From: Hydrogenophaga sp.
GTDB taxonomy: Bacteria; Pseudomonadota; Gammaproteobacteria; Burkholderiales; Burkholderiaceae_C
DNA: 53,213 bases
Assembly: GCA_011391595.1 (NCBI GenBank)
Contig: JAABQG010000020.1
Coordinates: forward strand, 1-53,213
Direction: 5' to 3'
The notes under the pieces were generated by a model. The model was not told where the DNA came from, searched no databases, and saw only the letters and a program-made list of their open reading frames with translations. The first letter of the stretch is position 1, and each line of letters starts with the position of its first letter. A program made the position numbers and the translations under genes. This document shows positions 32,065-43,806 of the stretch, piece after piece.

Positions 32065-32242
32065 CAGCGCGGTCGCCCGTTTGTCCGGGGCCTGAACCCT
32101 TGCGTCGGCCGGATTTGCAGGGTGTCATGGATATTGCCAATCCGCGCGCGTGGCGTCCTTGCAAACACTGATCCAGCCGGGTCGCCATGGCGCGCGCGTT
32201 GGAGTAAGCTTTGTAATAGGTTCAACAAAAACGGAGCAACCC

Positions 32243-32995
32243 ATGAGCGATTCACCCCTTCCTGGTTTTGGCAAGTTCGTCCCTGGCTTTGATTTCCTGC
32301 AAAACCTGGCCAAGGGCGCCACGCAGAACATCCCCCAAATGCCCAATCTCGGCAACTGGGTGGCGCCCACGCTCAACGTGGAAGAGCTGGACAAGCGCAT
32401 CGACGAGCTCAAGGCGGTGCAGTTCTGGCTCGACCAGAACGCCATGGCACTGAAGGCAACGATCCAGGCGCTGGAAGTGCAGAAAATGACGCTGGCCACG
32501 CTCAAGGGCATGAACTTCAACATGGGCGACGTGGCGAATGCCTTCAAGCTCAAGGCGGCCGACAAGGTCATGTCCGGCGTGCAGAAGGTGACCGATACCG
32601 CTGCCGGCGCGGCGGGCGCTGTCTCCGGCGTGGCGGGCGCCGTGACCGGCGTGGCCTCGGGCATGGCGTCGATGGCGTCTGACGTGGCGTCGGCCGCGAC
32701 GGGCAAACGGGCAGCGGCCAAGGCGGCGACCAAAAGTGCGGCGACGCCCGGCGGCATCGTCGATCCCCTGCAATGGTGGGGTGCCCTGACCCAGCAGTTC
32801 CAGCAGATTGCCGCCAGCGCCATGAAGGACGCGGCGAAACAGACTGCCGTGGACACCACCCGGCACATGGCCACCGGACTGGCCAAGGAGGCCATCAAGT
32901 CAGCCTCCGGCATGGCCCGCGCGCCGGCCCGCAAGGCCGCGAAGAAGGCGGCTGGCAAGGCATCAGCCAAGACTTCCGCTGCGCGCAGGCGCTGA
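32243..32995 (+). CDS. phaM: PhaM-type polyhydroxyalkanoate granule regulatory protein
   Basis: A 250-residue protein whose first 110 residues (FGKFVPGFDFLQNLAKG, NWVAPTLNVEELDKRIDELKAVQFWLDQN) match PhaM of Burkholderiales, which activates PHA synthase and tethers granules to DNA. An Ala-rich middle follows, then PLQWWGALTQQFQQIAASAM, and a C-terminal Lys/Ala/Arg tail (AKKAAGKASAKTSAARRR) like histone H1, the DNA-binding part. Start at 32243 after CGGAGCAACCC. The stop overlaps the start of the FIST gene by one base (TGATG), so the two are coupled. Confidence 0.92.
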   Translation: MSDSPLPGFGKFVPGFDFLQNLAKGATQNIPQMPNLGNWVAPTLNVEELDKRIDELKAVQFWLDQNAMALKATIQALEVQKMTLATLKGMNFNMGDVANAFKLKAADKVMSGVQKVTDTAAGAAGAVSGVAGAVTGVASGMASMASDVASAATGKRAAAKAATKSAATPGGIVDPLQWWGALTQQFQQIAASAMKDAAKQTAVDTTRHMATGLAKEAIKSASGMARAPARKAAKKAAGKASAKTSAARRR

Positions 32996-34272
32996 TGAAA
33001 CTGTTTCCCCACGCTCACGCGACGCATCCGCAGTGGCGCATGGCGGTGGGGCTGGTGCTGACGCAGTTGCGTGCCCAGATGACGCTGCCCGGATATGCGG
33101 GCGCGCCTACGCTGGCCCTGCTCTACATCACCGACCATTACGCGGCCGAGGCGCGCGAGATTCTGGACACCCTGAGCGCTGAATTGCCTGAAGTCACCGA
33201 CTGGGCCGGCACCGTGGGGGTGGGCGTGGCGGCCAACAACGTCGAATATTTTGATGAGCCCGCCCTGGCGGTGATGCTGTGCGACCTGCCGGCCGACCAG
33301 TACCGGGTGTTCTCCGGCGTGGCGCCGCTGGGCCTGGGCTTCGAGGCCCATACCGCCCTGGTCCACGCGGACGCTGGCACGCCCGACGTGGCCGAACTCA
33401 TCGCCGAGATGGCGGGGCGCACCACCACGGGCTACCTGTTCGGCGGCCTGGCTTCGAGCCGTTCCACCGCGGTGCAGTTTGCCGCCGGCGGCGACGGCTA
33501 CATCAAGGGCCAGGGCGCGGCCGGCGGGGTGTTCCGCGGCGGTCTCTCGGGTGTGGCTTTCGGTGCCGGCGTGCACCTGGTGTCGCGCGTCACGCAAGGC
33601 GCTTTGCCTGTCGGACCGGTGCACGAAATTACGGCCGTGGACGGGCATGTATTGCTCAAGCTCGACGGCGAGCCGGCCCTCGATGTGCTGGAGCGCGATC
33701 TGGGCATCACGATCGACCAGCCCCAGGGACCCGGCCTCAAGGCCGCGATCGATGTGGTGCGGGCCACGCTCGTGGGCCTGAGCGAGGCGGGCAGCGATGC
33801 GGTCGGGCGCAGCGGCAACTTCGGCAGCGACGTGATCGTGCGCCACATCATCGGCCTGGACCCGGTACGCCGCGGCGTGGCGATCGCCGCGCAGCCCGGC
33901 GAAGGCATGCGCCTGGCGTTGTGCCAGCGCAATGTGCAGGCCGCGCGCGCCGACCTGACCCGCATCTGCGCCGAAATCCGCGAGGAACTGGAGCCCCAGG
34001 AGCTGACGCACGAAGCCGCCGCCATGTTGTCAGCCGCCGGTGCTGGAGCCCAGCAGCACCCCGCGCCGCATCCGGCACGGCGCATCGCCGGAGCGGTCTA
34101 TGTGAGCTGTGCCGGTCGCGGCGGTCCGCACTTTGGCGGGCCCAGCGCCGAACTGCAGATCGTGCGCCGCGCTCTGGGCGACGTGCCGCTGGTGGGCTTC
34201 TTCGCGGGTGGCGAGATCGCCCGCGATCATCTGTACGGCTACACCGGCGTGCTGACCGTGTTCACCGACTGA
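32995..34272 (+). CDS. FIST-domain sensory protein
   Basis: A 425-residue protein with FIST_N (about residues 20-220; TTGYLFGGLASS is typical) and FIST_C (about 230-425; AVYVSCAGRGGPHFGGPSAELQIVRRALGDVPLVGFFAGGEIA). FIST is a ligand-binding module usually fused to signalling domains; here it is alone. No membrane segment. Its start overlaps the phaM stop (TGATG), so it is translated from the same mRNA; a link to PHA or nutrient sensing is therefore plausible but unproven. Length fits stand-alone FIST proteins. Confidence 0.88.
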   Translation: MKLFPHAHATHPQWRMAVGLVLTQLRAQMTLPGYAGAPTLALLYITDHYAAEAREILDTLSAELPEVTDWAGTVGVGVAANNVEYFDEPALAVMLCDLPADQYRVFSGVAPLGLGFEAHTALVHADAGTPDVAELIAEMAGRTTTGYLFGGLASSRSTAVQFAAGGDGYIKGQGAAGGVFRGGLSGVAFGAGVHLVSRVTQGALPVGPVHEITAVDGHVLLKLDGEPALDVLERDLGITIDQPQGPGLKAAIDVVRATLVGLSEAGSDAVGRSGNFGSDVIVRHIIGLDPVRRGVAIAAQPGEGMRLALCQRNVQAARADLTRICAEIREELEPQELTHEAAAMLSAAGAGAQQHPAPHPARRIAGAVYVSCAGRGGPHFGGPSAELQIVRRALGDVPLVGFFAGGEIARDHLYGYTGVLTVFTD

Positions 34273-34604
34273 CCAGAGTGTTCGGCCGGGTGGGCGCCAG
34301 GCTGCGCCCCGTCTGCCACCCGATCTGGCCAGAATCGGAAACCCCACGCAACCGCAGGAGATCCCCATAGGGCCGTAGGGGTCCGGTCAACGAGGCACCA
34401 CCCGCGACAGCACGCTGCAGCCCTTCAAGGGCGGCATTGGGAAGGTGCTCAAGCGCGCAGGTTGCCGCCTTGGCCGTGCCGGTGATCCCGATGGTGCTGC
34501 ACCGGAGCTGAATTATGAATAAAAATAGTACTTCCCCAGCGCCATCAGGTCATACTTTGCTAGTATAAATATAGCATTCCAGAATTCCTCTGAAAGACCT
34601 CACC
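34273..34604. other. 332-bp intergenic region without a clear gene
   Basis: The first half is GC-rich and holds no gene. In the frame from 34379 to 34522 the codons read without a stop (including LQPFKGGIGKVLKRAGCRL), but there is an in-frame TAG at 34376 and no plausible start, so it is at most a remnant of an old gene. The last 90 bp are AT-rich (element at 34512-34580), likely to carry the promoter of the next gene. Nothing else is recognised. Confidence 0.5.
34512..34580 (+). repeat. AT-richer dispersed element, intergenic copy
   Basis: Contains CCAGCGCC (34536-34543), GGTCAT (34548-34553) and GCTA (34559-34562). The same three blocks occur with identical spacing in ubiA (43595-43621); 21 of 31 bases match over the core without gaps. 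The flanks are strongly AT-rich in a GC-rich genome. Confidence 0.6.
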
Positions 34605-35672
34605 ATGAGCAAAGCCCTGCGCCTGTCCGAAAAATGGTTCCACCGCGGCCTGTGGGTCGTGGCCTTTGTGTTTGCCGGCTTCCTGATCGGGCTGGGCGGC
34701 ACCATCGTGGGCGACCTGCCCAAGGTGGAGCAGCGCGCCACGCTGGAAGACTTCATGGACCGCAGCGCCGCGGCGCAGGCGCGCCAGACGGTCAAGGACG
34801 CCACGCGCGCCGGCCAGGAGGCACGCGACGCGCTGGCCCAGACGCAGCTCAAGCTCAAGATCGCGCAGGCCGACAGCCAGAGCGCGCGCGAGACCTTTGG
34901 CAACTGGCTGGCCACGCGCCGCGCCACCGAGCGAGCCGATCAGGACCCTGAACTCATCGAACGCACTGCGCGACTGGACGCGCTGAAGGCGGCCGAGCGC
35001 ACCGCGCAGTCCGCGGTGGAGGCCCAACAGCAGGCAGCCCTTGACGCCAGCCAGGCAGTGGCCCGCGCGCAGACGCGGCTGCACGACCTGGAGCGCGACG
35101 CCCAGGATGCCCTGCGCAAGGCCCAGCGCGCGCAGGAACTGCGCGTCTTCCTTTACCGCCTGGCGCTCACGCTGCCACTGCTTGTGGCCGCCGGCTGGCT
35201 GTTCGTCAAGAAGCGCAAGGGCACGTACTGGCCTTTTGTGTGGGGTTTCATCTTCTTCGCACTGTTCGCGTTCTTCGTCGAGCTGGTGCCTTACCTGCCG
35301 AGCTACGGCGGCTACGTGCGCTACATCGTCGGTATCGTCATCACCGCGCTTGTCGGGCGCTACGCCATCCTGGCGCTGAGCCGCTATCTGGAGCGCCAGA
35401 AGCTGGCCGAGAGCCTGCCCGACGCCCAGCGCCGCGAGGAACTCAGCTACGACGTGGCGCTGGCGCGCCTGGCCAAGGGCGTGTGCCCGGGTTGCGAGCG
35501 TACGGTGGACCTGAAGGACGAGAAGAACGACTTCTGCCCGCACTGCGGCATCGGCCTGCACGACCACTGTGGCCAATGCCAGGCGCGCAAGAGCGCGTTT
35601 TCACGCTTCTGCCATGCCTGCGGAACACCGGCGCGGGCCACGGGCGGTACCGCGCCGACGTCGCCGGCCTGA
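34605..35672 (+). CDS. Coiled-coil membrane protein with C-terminal double zinc ribbon
   Basis: A 355-residue protein. One membrane helix at about residues 16-38 is followed by a long coiled coil (about 50-185; Ala/Arg/Glu-rich heptads). Two or three more helices come next (about 187-265). The cytoplasmic C-terminus has paired ribbons: CPGCERTV...CPHCGIGLHDHCGQC...CHACGTP. I do not recognise a named family; close relatives are sometimes annotated as serine endopeptidase but no catalytic triad is visible. The ATG at 34605 follows an AT-rich leader. It stands alone between two repeat elements and probably bridges membrane and a partner through its coiled coil. Confidence 0.78.
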   Translation: MSKALRLSEKWFHRGLWVVAFVFAGFLIGLGGTIVGDLPKVEQRATLEDFMDRSAAAQARQTVKDATRAGQEARDALAQTQLKLKIAQADSQSARETFGNWLATRRATERADQDPELIERTARLDALKAAERTAQSAVEAQQQAALDASQAVARAQTRLHDLERDAQDALRKAQRAQELRVFLYRLALTLPLLVAAGWLFVKKRKGTYWPFVWGFIFFALFAFFVELVPYLPSYGGYVRYIVGIVITALVGRYAILALSRYLERQKLAESLPDAQRREELSYDVALARLAKGVCPGCERTVDLKDEKNDFCPHCGIGLHDHCGQCQARKSAFSRFCHACGTPARATGGTAPTSPA

Positions 35673-35700
35673 GATCCGGGGTTTGCGGCTTCTGAAGCCG

Positions 35701-35770
35701 GAATATGAGCCAAAAGCGGGGTGACCTACTGTAAATAGGTCGCTGGATGCTATCAAGTCAGGATTGAATT
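35701..35770 (-). repeat. AT-richer dispersed element with hairpin, intergenic copy
   Basis: Read on the minus strand it has ATAGCAT, CCAGCG and GGTCA; between them is a perfect hairpin GACCTA-CTGTAAA-TAGGTC (35723-35741). It shares CCAGCG and GGTCA with the copies at 34512 and in ubiA, with about 8 bp more between them. Located between two convergent genes. Confidence 0.5.
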
Positions 35771-35788
35771 TGGGCCGGGCGATTCGGC

Positions 35789-36334
35789 TCAACCCCGGCC
35801 CCACGCCCGTCGCCAGGCCTGCCAGCGCCGGCGCACCCGGCGCTTGAGCACGCGCGCGGCACGCCACGGCCAGGACGCGCGTACCTGCGTCAACAGCGCG
35901 GTTTTCCAGGCTGTCCAGCGACCGTACAGGGCAGCGAACCAGGCCAGGCGCATCAGGGACGGTTGCGTCAGGGTGAACAGGCGTGCCACCACGGCCGTGC
36001 CGACAAGCTTGGCCCCCACGATGACGGCGCCACCGGCCAGCACCTGACCGTGCCCGATCAACCAGAGCGCGCCCAGCTTCACCGGCAAAAGCGCCATCGT
36101 GGGCAGGACGAACAGCGCCAACGCGGCCCATGGCGACAGCCGGCGGATGACGTCCTCCAGCCGCCGCAGGTGCAGCCAGGCACCTAGCCGCGCCAGCGCC
36201 GCTTGCAGCGGCTCCCAGCCCCATTCCTCGAACAGGATGAGCAGGGCCAGCAGCCAGCCGACGAGGTGTTCCAGCAGGCGCAGCGGCACCAGCAGCGCGC
36301 GCCGTTTGGGGCCAAGGGGGGCGTTGGGATTCAT
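35789..36334 (-). CDS. Small membrane protein, function unknown
   Basis: A 181-residue protein with two to four hydrophobic segments (about residues 18-36 and 70-120) and very basic ends; the C-terminus is Arg/Trp-rich (RRVRRRWQAWRRAW) and likely faces the cytoplasm. I know it only as a conserved hypothetical. The ATG at 36334 (MNPNAPLGPKRR) is preferred over a TTG at 36352. It follows tgt on the same strand, 79 bp downstream, past a perfect hairpin at 36378-36396. Confidence 0.78.
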   Translation of the reverse strand: MNPNAPLGPKRRALLVPLRLLEHLVGWLLALLILFEEWGWEPLQAALARLGAWLHLRRLEDVIRRLSPWAALALFVLPTMALLPVKLGALWLIGHGQVLAGGAVIVGAKLVGTAVVARLFTLTQPSLMRLAWFAALYGRWTAWKTALLTQVRASWPWRAARVLKRRVRRRWQAWRRAWGRG

Positions 36335-36377
36335 TCGGAACTTTTTTGGCAAAACCCGCCGTCATTAGGTCATTATC

Positions 36378-36396
36378 TGCTCCTGGTTCAGGAGCA
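36378..36396. other. Perfect 8-bp inverted repeat between tgt and the small membrane gene
   Basis: TGCTCCTG-GTT-CAGGAGCA is a perfect stem-loop 18 bp beyond the tgt stop. There is no T-run on either strand, so it is not a typical intrinsic terminator; it may stabilise a 3' end or be a protein site. Confidence 0.5.
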
Positions 36397-36413
36397 ACCA
36401 GGTGACGCTTCTC

Positions 36414-38706
<2,293 letters not shown>

Positions 38707-38823
38707 GTCGCTTGAGGGCTGGACGAGCCCGTTCCAAGGGTGGGGAGGGGTTGAATTGTCCCATGACGCACCGAGGGCGCTGCAGCACCTGGCGGTAACG
38801 TCGAACGGTGCGGGCGGTGGACA

Positions 38824-40944
38824 ATGCGTGCCATGCCCGCCTTGTCCAGCCCGCCCGAGCCGGGGGTCCAAACGCCCCGCACGCCGCTTTCTGCGCCCCA
38901 GAAGGCCCTGCGCAAGCTTGGACTGGTGCGCGATATCGACCTGGCGCTGCATCTGCCTCTGCGCTACGAAGACGAGACGCAGATCGTGCGGCTGGGTGAT
39001 GCGCGCGAAGGTGACACGGTGCAGATCGAAGCCACGGTCACGGCCTGCGAGGTGACGATGCGTCCGCGCCGCCAGTTGCTGGTGACGGTGGATGATGGAT
39101 CCGATACTTGTGTGTTGCGGTTTTTCAGCTTCTACCCGTCCCACCAGAAGGCGCTGGCGGTGGGCAAGCGCGTCCGCGTGCGGGGCGAGGTGCGCGGTGG
39201 CTTCATGGGGCTGGTGATGATGCACCCCGCGTTTCATTCGGCGGGTGGCGAGCTCCCGTCAGCGCTGACGCCGGTCTACCCCACCGCTGCCGGCTTGCTG
39301 CAGGCTTACTTGCGCCGCGCGGTGGCCGGTGGACTGGCGCGTGCCGATCTTTCGGAGACCCTGCCCGACGATATTGGCGACAACCGTCAGCCTCGACCTC
39401 TTTGGAGCCTGCAGGCCGCGCTATCGTACTTGCATCATCCGGCGCCCGATGTCTCCCTTGCCCAGATCGAAGACCGAAGTCACCCGGCGTGGCAGAGGCT
39501 GAAAGCAGAGGAGTTGCTGGCCCAGCAGCTGTCCCAGCTGACGGCCAGGCGCGAGCGGGCCCACCTGCGCGCGCCGGTTCTGGCGAAGGCGGACCCGGCG
39601 ATGGCGTCGCGGCGCAGACCCCTGCACGAACAATTGCTGGCGGCGCTGCCTTTTGCGCTGACGGGCGCGCAACGCCGTGTGGGCGAGGAGATCGCGGGCG
39701 ATCTCGCGCGCCCTGTGCCCATGCACCGGCTGCTGCAAGGCGATGTGGGCTCGGGCAAGACCGTAGTGGCCGCCATGGCCGCGGCAATTGCCATCGAAGC
39801 AGGCTGGCAGTGCGCGCTGATGGCGCCCACCGAGATCCTGGCCGAGCAGCATTTCCGCAAACTGGTCGGCTGGCTCGAGCCGCTGGACATCCGGGTGGCC
39901 TGGCTGACCGGAAGCCAGAAGAAGAAGGAGCGCCGGGCGATGCTTGAACTCATCGAGTCCGGCGATGCGGCGCTGGTCGTGGGCACCCACGCGGTCATCC
40001 AGGCGCAGGTGAAGTTCAGGAACCTGGCGCTGGCCGTCATCGATGAGCAACACCGGTTTGGCGTGGCCCAGCGGCTGGCGCTGCGCAGCAAGGTGGACGA
40101 GGGCGGACAGGAACCTCACTTGCTGATGATGTCTGCGACGCCCATCCCGCGCACCCTGGCCATGAGCTACTACGCGGACCTGGATGTGTCCACGCTGGAC
40201 GAACTTCCGCCCGGGCGCACACCGATCATCACCAAGGTGGTTGCCGACAGCCGGCGCGACGAGGTCATTGATCGCATCCGTGGTCAGCTGGCGCAGCAGC
40301 GGCAGGTCTACTGGGTCTGTCCGCTGATCGAGGAAAGCGAGGCGCTGGACCTGAGCAACGCCACCGCCACGCACGCCGAGCTCAGCGCGGCGCTTCCGGG
40401 CGTGCTGGTCGGCCTGCTGCATTCGCGCATGACACCCGCTGAGAAAAAGGCGGTCATGGGGCTTTTCAGCGACGGACTCGTGGGCGTGCTGGTGTCGACC
40501 ACGGTGATCGAGGTGGGCGTGGACGTGCCCAATGCGTCGCTGATGGTGATCGAGCATGCCGAGCGGTTTGGCTTGTCGCAACTGCACCAGCTGCGCGGGC
40601 GCGTGGGACGCGGCGCGGCGGCATCGGCTTGCGTGCTGCTTTACAGCCAGCCGGAGGCAGGGCGCCTGAGCGAGGCCTCGCGCGAGCGCCTGAAGGCCAT
40701 GGCCGAGACCCATGACGGCTTCGAGATCGCCCGACGCGACCTGGAAATCCGCGGGCCGGGCGAGTTTCTGGGCGCCCGCCAGTCGGGCGCGGCCCTGCTG
40801 CGTTTTGCCGATCTGGCGACCGACAGCGCGCTGCTCGAGTGGGCGCGCGCCCTGGCGCCGCGCATGCTGGACCGGCATCCCGATCTGGCGCGCCGGCACG
40901 TTGCGCGCTGGTTGGGAGGAAAATCGGAGTTCCTGAAAGCCTGA
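38824..40944 (+). CDS. recG: ATP-dependent DNA helicase RecG
   Basis: A 706-residue helicase that reverses stalled replication forks and branch-migrates Holliday junctions. The N-terminal wedge/OB region is present (residues 30-200; [13 protein letters not shown]). The Walker A box is GDVGSGKT at about residue 306, motif II is DEQH in [14 protein letters not shown], and motif VI lies in [12 protein letters not shown]. The C-terminal end [17 protein letters not shown] is family-typical. An alternative ATG three codons on (38833) is possible. oxyR follows by 23 bp on the same strand. Confidence 0.97.
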   Translation: MRAMPALSSPPEPGVQTPRTPLSAPQKALRKLGLVRDIDLALHLPLRYEDETQIVRLGDAREGDTVQIEATVTACEVTMRPRRQLLVTVDDGSDTCVLRFFSFYPSHQKALAVGKRVRVRGEVRGGFMGLVMMHPAFHSAGGELPSALTPVYPTAAGLLQAYLRRAVAGGLARADLSETLPDDIGDNRQPRPLWSLQAALSYLHHPAPDVSLAQIEDRSHPAWQRLKAEELLAQQLSQLTARRERAHLRAPVLAKADPAMASRRRPLHEQLLAALPFALTGAQRRVGEEIAGDLARPVPMHRLLQGDVGSGKTVVAAMAAAIAIEAGWQCALMAPTEILAEQHFRKLVGWLEPLDIRVAWLTGSQKKKERRAMLELIESGDAALVVGTHAVIQAQVKFRNLALAVIDEQHRFGVAQRLALRSKVDEGGQEPHLLMMSATPIPRTLAMSYYADLDVSTLDELPPGRTPIITKVVADSRRDEVIDRIRGQLAQQRQVYWVCPLIEESEALDLSNATATHAELSAALPGVLVGLLHSRMTPAEKKAVMGLFSDGLVGVLVSTTVIEVGVDVPNASLMVIEHAERFGLSQLHQLRGRVGRGAAASACVLLYSQPEAGRLSEASRERLKAMAETHDGFEIARRDLEIRGPGEFLGARQSGAALLRFADLATDSALLEWARALAPRMLDRHPDLARRHVARWLGGKSEFLKA

Positions 40945-40967
40945 ACCTGTTTCCCGATGCGCCATCC

Positions 40968-41933
40968 ATGACCCTCACCGAACTCAAATACATCGTCGCC
41001 GTCGCGCGCGAGAAGCACTTCGGCAAGGCGGCCGATGCGTGCTTCGTGTCGCAGCCGACACTGTCGGTGGCAATTCGCAAACTGGAAGACGAGCTGGAGG
41101 TCAAGCTCTTCGAGCGCAGCGCCAGCGAGGTGAGCATCACGCCGCTGGGCGAAGAGATCGTGCGCCAGGCGCAGAGCGTGCTGGAGCAGGCCGCGGCCAT
41201 CAAGGAAATTGCCAAGCGCGGCAAGGACCCGCTGGCGGGCGCGCTCAAGCTGGGGGTGATCTACACCATTGGTCCTTACCTGTTGCCTGATCTTGTGCGC
41301 AACGCCATCACCCTGTCACCGCAGATGCCGCTGATGCTGCAGGAAAACTTCACCGTCAAGCTGCTGGAGATGCTGCGCACCGGTGACATCGATTGCGCCA
41401 TCCTGGCCGAGCCGTTTCCCGACACGGGCCTTGCCATCGCACCACTCTATGACGAACCCTTCATGGCGGCGCTGCCGAGCCACCACCCGCTGGCGGCCCA
41501 CAAGTCGGTGACGTCCGGGCAGCTCAAGAGCGAGACCATGCTGCTGCTGGGCACCGGCCACTGCTTTCGCGACCATGTCCTGGAAGTTTGCCCCGAGTTC
41601 GCGCGCTTCGCCAGCAATGCCGAGGGCATCCGGCGGAGCTTTGAGGGGTCGTCACTGGAGACCATCAAGCATATGGTGGCCGCCGGAATGGGTGTGACGC
41701 TGGTTCCGCGCCTGTCGGTACCGAAAGAGGCGTTGAGCGCGGGACGCAAGCGACGCAAGGACGAGGATGCGTTCGTCAAGTACCTGCCGATCGCCGACGA
41801 GCATGGCGCCGCGCCGCCCACGCGCCGCGTGGTGCTGGCCTGGCGGCGCAGTTTTACGCGCTACGAGGCGATTGCCGCGCTGCGTAACGCGATCTATGCT
41901 TGCGAGTTGCCAGGGGTGAATCGGCTTTCCTGA
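40968..41933 (+). CDS. oxyR: OxyR, hydrogen peroxide-sensing LysR regulator
   Basis: A 321-residue LysR-type regulator. The winged helix-turn-helix is at residues 1-60 (MTLTELKYIVAVAREKHFGKAADACFVSQPTLS). Two redox cysteines fall at residues 199 and 208 (GTGHCFRDHVLEVC), the same numbers as in E. coli OxyR, whose Cys199-Cys208 disulfide forms on peroxide exposure. The spot beside recG is usual in Burkholderiales. Next gene: a Dyp-type peroxidase in the same direction, a logical member of its regulon. The frame has no better start upstream. Confidence 0.97.
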   Translation: MTLTELKYIVAVAREKHFGKAADACFVSQPTLSVAIRKLEDELEVKLFERSASEVSITPLGEEIVRQAQSVLEQAAAIKEIAKRGKDPLAGALKLGVIYTIGPYLLPDLVRNAITLSPQMPLMLQENFTVKLLEMLRTGDIDCAILAEPFPDTGLAIAPLYDEPFMAALPSHHPLAAHKSVTSGQLKSETMLLLGTGHCFRDHVLEVCPEFARFASNAEGIRRSFEGSSLETIKHMVAAGMGVTLVPRLSVPKEALSAGRKRRKDEDAFVKYLPIADEHGAAPPTRRVVLAWRRSFTRYEAIAALRNAIYACELPGVNRLS

Positions 41934-41969
41934 GGTTGGTCCGGTTTTCTGTTCGTTGAATTCGTTTCG

Positions 41970-42896
41970 ATGGAGTTGATTGAAGACATGAAATCCGCAC
42001 AAGCCGGCATCCTGGCCCCGGTGTCCCCTCAGGGCCGCTACCTTTTTTTCTCGCTCAAGCACACGGAAGCCCTGGGCGATTGCCTGTTGCATCTGGCAGC
42101 CTTGGCCGACGGCCGCAACGTCGTGGCCGGGCTGGGCTGCGCGCTGGTCGACGCGCTGGGCGCAAAAGTGCCAGGGCTGCGCGAGTTTCCGGTGATCGGG
42201 GGAAACGGTGCCGAAGTGCCTTCAACACCCACGGCCCTGTGGTGCTGGTTGCGCGGCACCGATCGCGGCAAGCTGGTGCTCACCACGCACGCACTGGAGA
42301 AGGCGCTCGCTCCTGCCCTTCATCTGGATCGCGTGATCGAGGCGTTTCGTCATGGGCGCGGGCCCAATGGCCACGGCCGCGACCTGACGGGTTATGAAGA
42401 CGGTACCGAAAACCCGAAGGACGCGGCGGCCGAAAAGGCGGCGCTGGTGCACCGCCAGGGCGCCGGCATGAACGGGTCGAGCTTCGTGGCCGTGCAGCAG
42501 TGGGTGCATGATTTCGACGCCTTCGAGGCCATGAGCACGCGGGAGCAGGACAACGCGGTGGGCCGGCGCCGCCGTGACAACCATGAACTGCAGGATGCGC
42601 CGGCGTCGGCGCACGTCAAGCGCACGGCCCAGGAAAGTTTCACGCCGGAAGCTTTTGTGCTGCGCCGCTCCATGCCGTGGGCGCTGGGTCACAAGGCGGG
42701 GCTGATGTTCGTGGCGTTCGGCAAGTCGTTCGACGCCTTCGAGGCCCAGATGCGGCGCATGGCCGGGCAGGAAGACGGCATCACCGATGCCTTGTTCCGC
42801 ATTTCCAGGCCTGTCTCAGGCGCTTTCTTCTGGTGTCCGCCGGTGCGGGCGGATGCGCACGGCGGGCGTCTGGACCTGCGCCAGATCGGCCTGTGA
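41970..42896 (+). CDS. Dyp-type haem peroxidase
   Basis: A 308-residue cytoplasmic DyP peroxidase of the B-like type. The GXXDG catalytic motif is in GYEDGTENP with Asp144; the proximal haem His is about residue 215 ([11 protein letters not shown]), and the distal Arg is in LRRSMPW (about 232). It uses H2O2 to oxidise dyes, Mn or porphyrin substrates, and may be encapsulin cargo in other bacteria, but there is no encapsulin gene here. The ATG at 41970 lacks a good ribosome site; an in-frame ATG at 41988 ([11 protein letters not shown]) is an alternative. It sits directly after oxyR. Confidence 0.92.
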   Translation: MELIEDMKSAQAGILAPVSPQGRYLFFSLKHTEALGDCLLHLAALADGRNVVAGLGCALVDALGAKVPGLREFPVIGGNGAEVPSTPTALWCWLRGTDRGKLVLTTHALEKALAPALHLDRVIEAFRHGRGPNGHGRDLTGYEDGTENPKDAAAEKAALVHRQGAGMNGSSFVAVQQWVHDFDAFEAMSTREQDNAVGRRRRDNHELQDAPASAHVKRTAQESFTPEAFVLRRSMPWALGHKAGLMFVAFGKSFDAFEAQMRRMAGQEDGITDALFRISRPVSGAFFWCPPVRADAHGGRLDLRQIGL

Positions 42897-42924
42897 TGCA
42901 CCTTCGGGCCGGCTGGCCAGGCTG

Positions 42925-43782
42925 ATGCGCGCCAAGCTGCACCTCTATCTCGACCTGATCCGCTGGAACCGCCCGGCGGGCTGGTTGCTGCTGCTGTGGC
43001 CGACGCTTGCCGCACTGTGGATCGCGGCCGGGGGGTTTCCGGGCTGGCACCTGGTGGCCGTGTTCACTCTGGGCACCATCCTGATGCGCAGCGCAGGCTG
43101 TTGCATCAATGACGTGGCCGATCGCGAGTTCGACCGCCATGTCAAGCGCACCGCCCAGCGGCCGGTGACCAGCGGCAAGGTGGGTGTGAAGGAGGCGCTG
43201 ACCGTGGGCGCGGTGCTGGCCCTGGCGGCATTCGGGCTGGTGCTGACCACCAACCAGGCGACGGTGGCCTGGTCGTTCGCGGCGCTGGCGATCACCTTGC
43301 TCTACCCCTATGCCAAGCGCTTTGTCTCGATGCCGCAGGCGGTGCTGGGCGTGGCGTTCAGCTTCGGCATTCCCATGGCGTTTGCCGCGGTGACTGGCGA
43401 GGTGCCCGGGCTGGCCTGGGGACTGTTGCTGGGCAACCTGTTCTGGGTGCTGGCCTATGACACCGAGTACGCCATGGTGGACCGCGACGACGACCTGCGG
43501 ATCGGCATGAAGACTTCGGCCATCACGCTCGGGCGCTTCGACGTGGTCGCCGTGATGGCCTTTTACCTGATTTTTCTGTCAATCTGGGGTTTTTCCAGCG
43601 CCCAATGGTCATCTGTCGCTATCATTTTAATTTCAAACATCGCTGCGCTGGCGCAGGTGGCATGGCACTACGCCCTGATCCATGAACGAAGGCGTGAGGG
43701 CTGCTTCCAGGCGTTCAGGCTCAATCACTGGCTGGGATTTACCGTGTTTGCCGGCGTCGTTCTGTCGTATCCGCTTGGCTAG
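42925..43782 (+). CDS. ubiA: 4-hydroxybenzoate polyprenyltransferase
   Basis: A 285-residue integral membrane enzyme that attaches a polyprenyl chain to 4-hydroxybenzoate in ubiquinone synthesis. Both Asp-rich Mg-diphosphate sites are present: [20 protein letters not shown] (about residue 65) and [16 protein letters not shown] (about 190). About nine hydrophobic helices. Residues about 217-240 ([21 protein letters not shown]) are encoded by an AT-richer repeat-like element, yet remain hydrophobic enough for a membrane helix. It follows the DyP gene by 28 bp; it is usually beside oxyR in related bacteria. Confidence 0.95.
   Translation: MRAKLHLYLDLIRWNRPAGWLLLLWPTLAALWIAAGGFPGWHLVAVFTLGTILMRSAGCCINDVADREFDRHVKRTAQRPVTSGKVGVKEALTVGAVLALAAFGLVLTTNQATVAWSFAALAITLLYPYAKRFVSMPQAVLGVAFSFGIPMAFAAVTGEVPGLAWGLLLGNLFWVLAYDTEYAMVDRDDDLRIGMKTSAITLGRFDVVAVMAFYLIFLSIWGFSSAQWSSVAIILISNIAALAQVAWHYALIHERRREGCFQAFRLNHWLGFTVFAGVVLSYPLG
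43580..43640 (+). repeat. AT-richer dispersed element inside ubiA
   Basis: CCAGCGCC (43595-43602), GGTCAT (43607-43612) and GCTA (43618-43621) have the same spacing as in the intergenic copy at 34536-34562; 21 of 31 bases match. The ubiA frame is unbroken and encodes a membrane helix. Confidence 0.6.
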
Positions 43783-43806
43783 ACCGACACCGGCCGAGCG
43801 GCGCCT

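Noticed and set aside
32125..34011. 628-codon minus-strand frame
   Set aside because: Lies opposite phaM and the FIST gene, both with clear domains; low-complexity translation.
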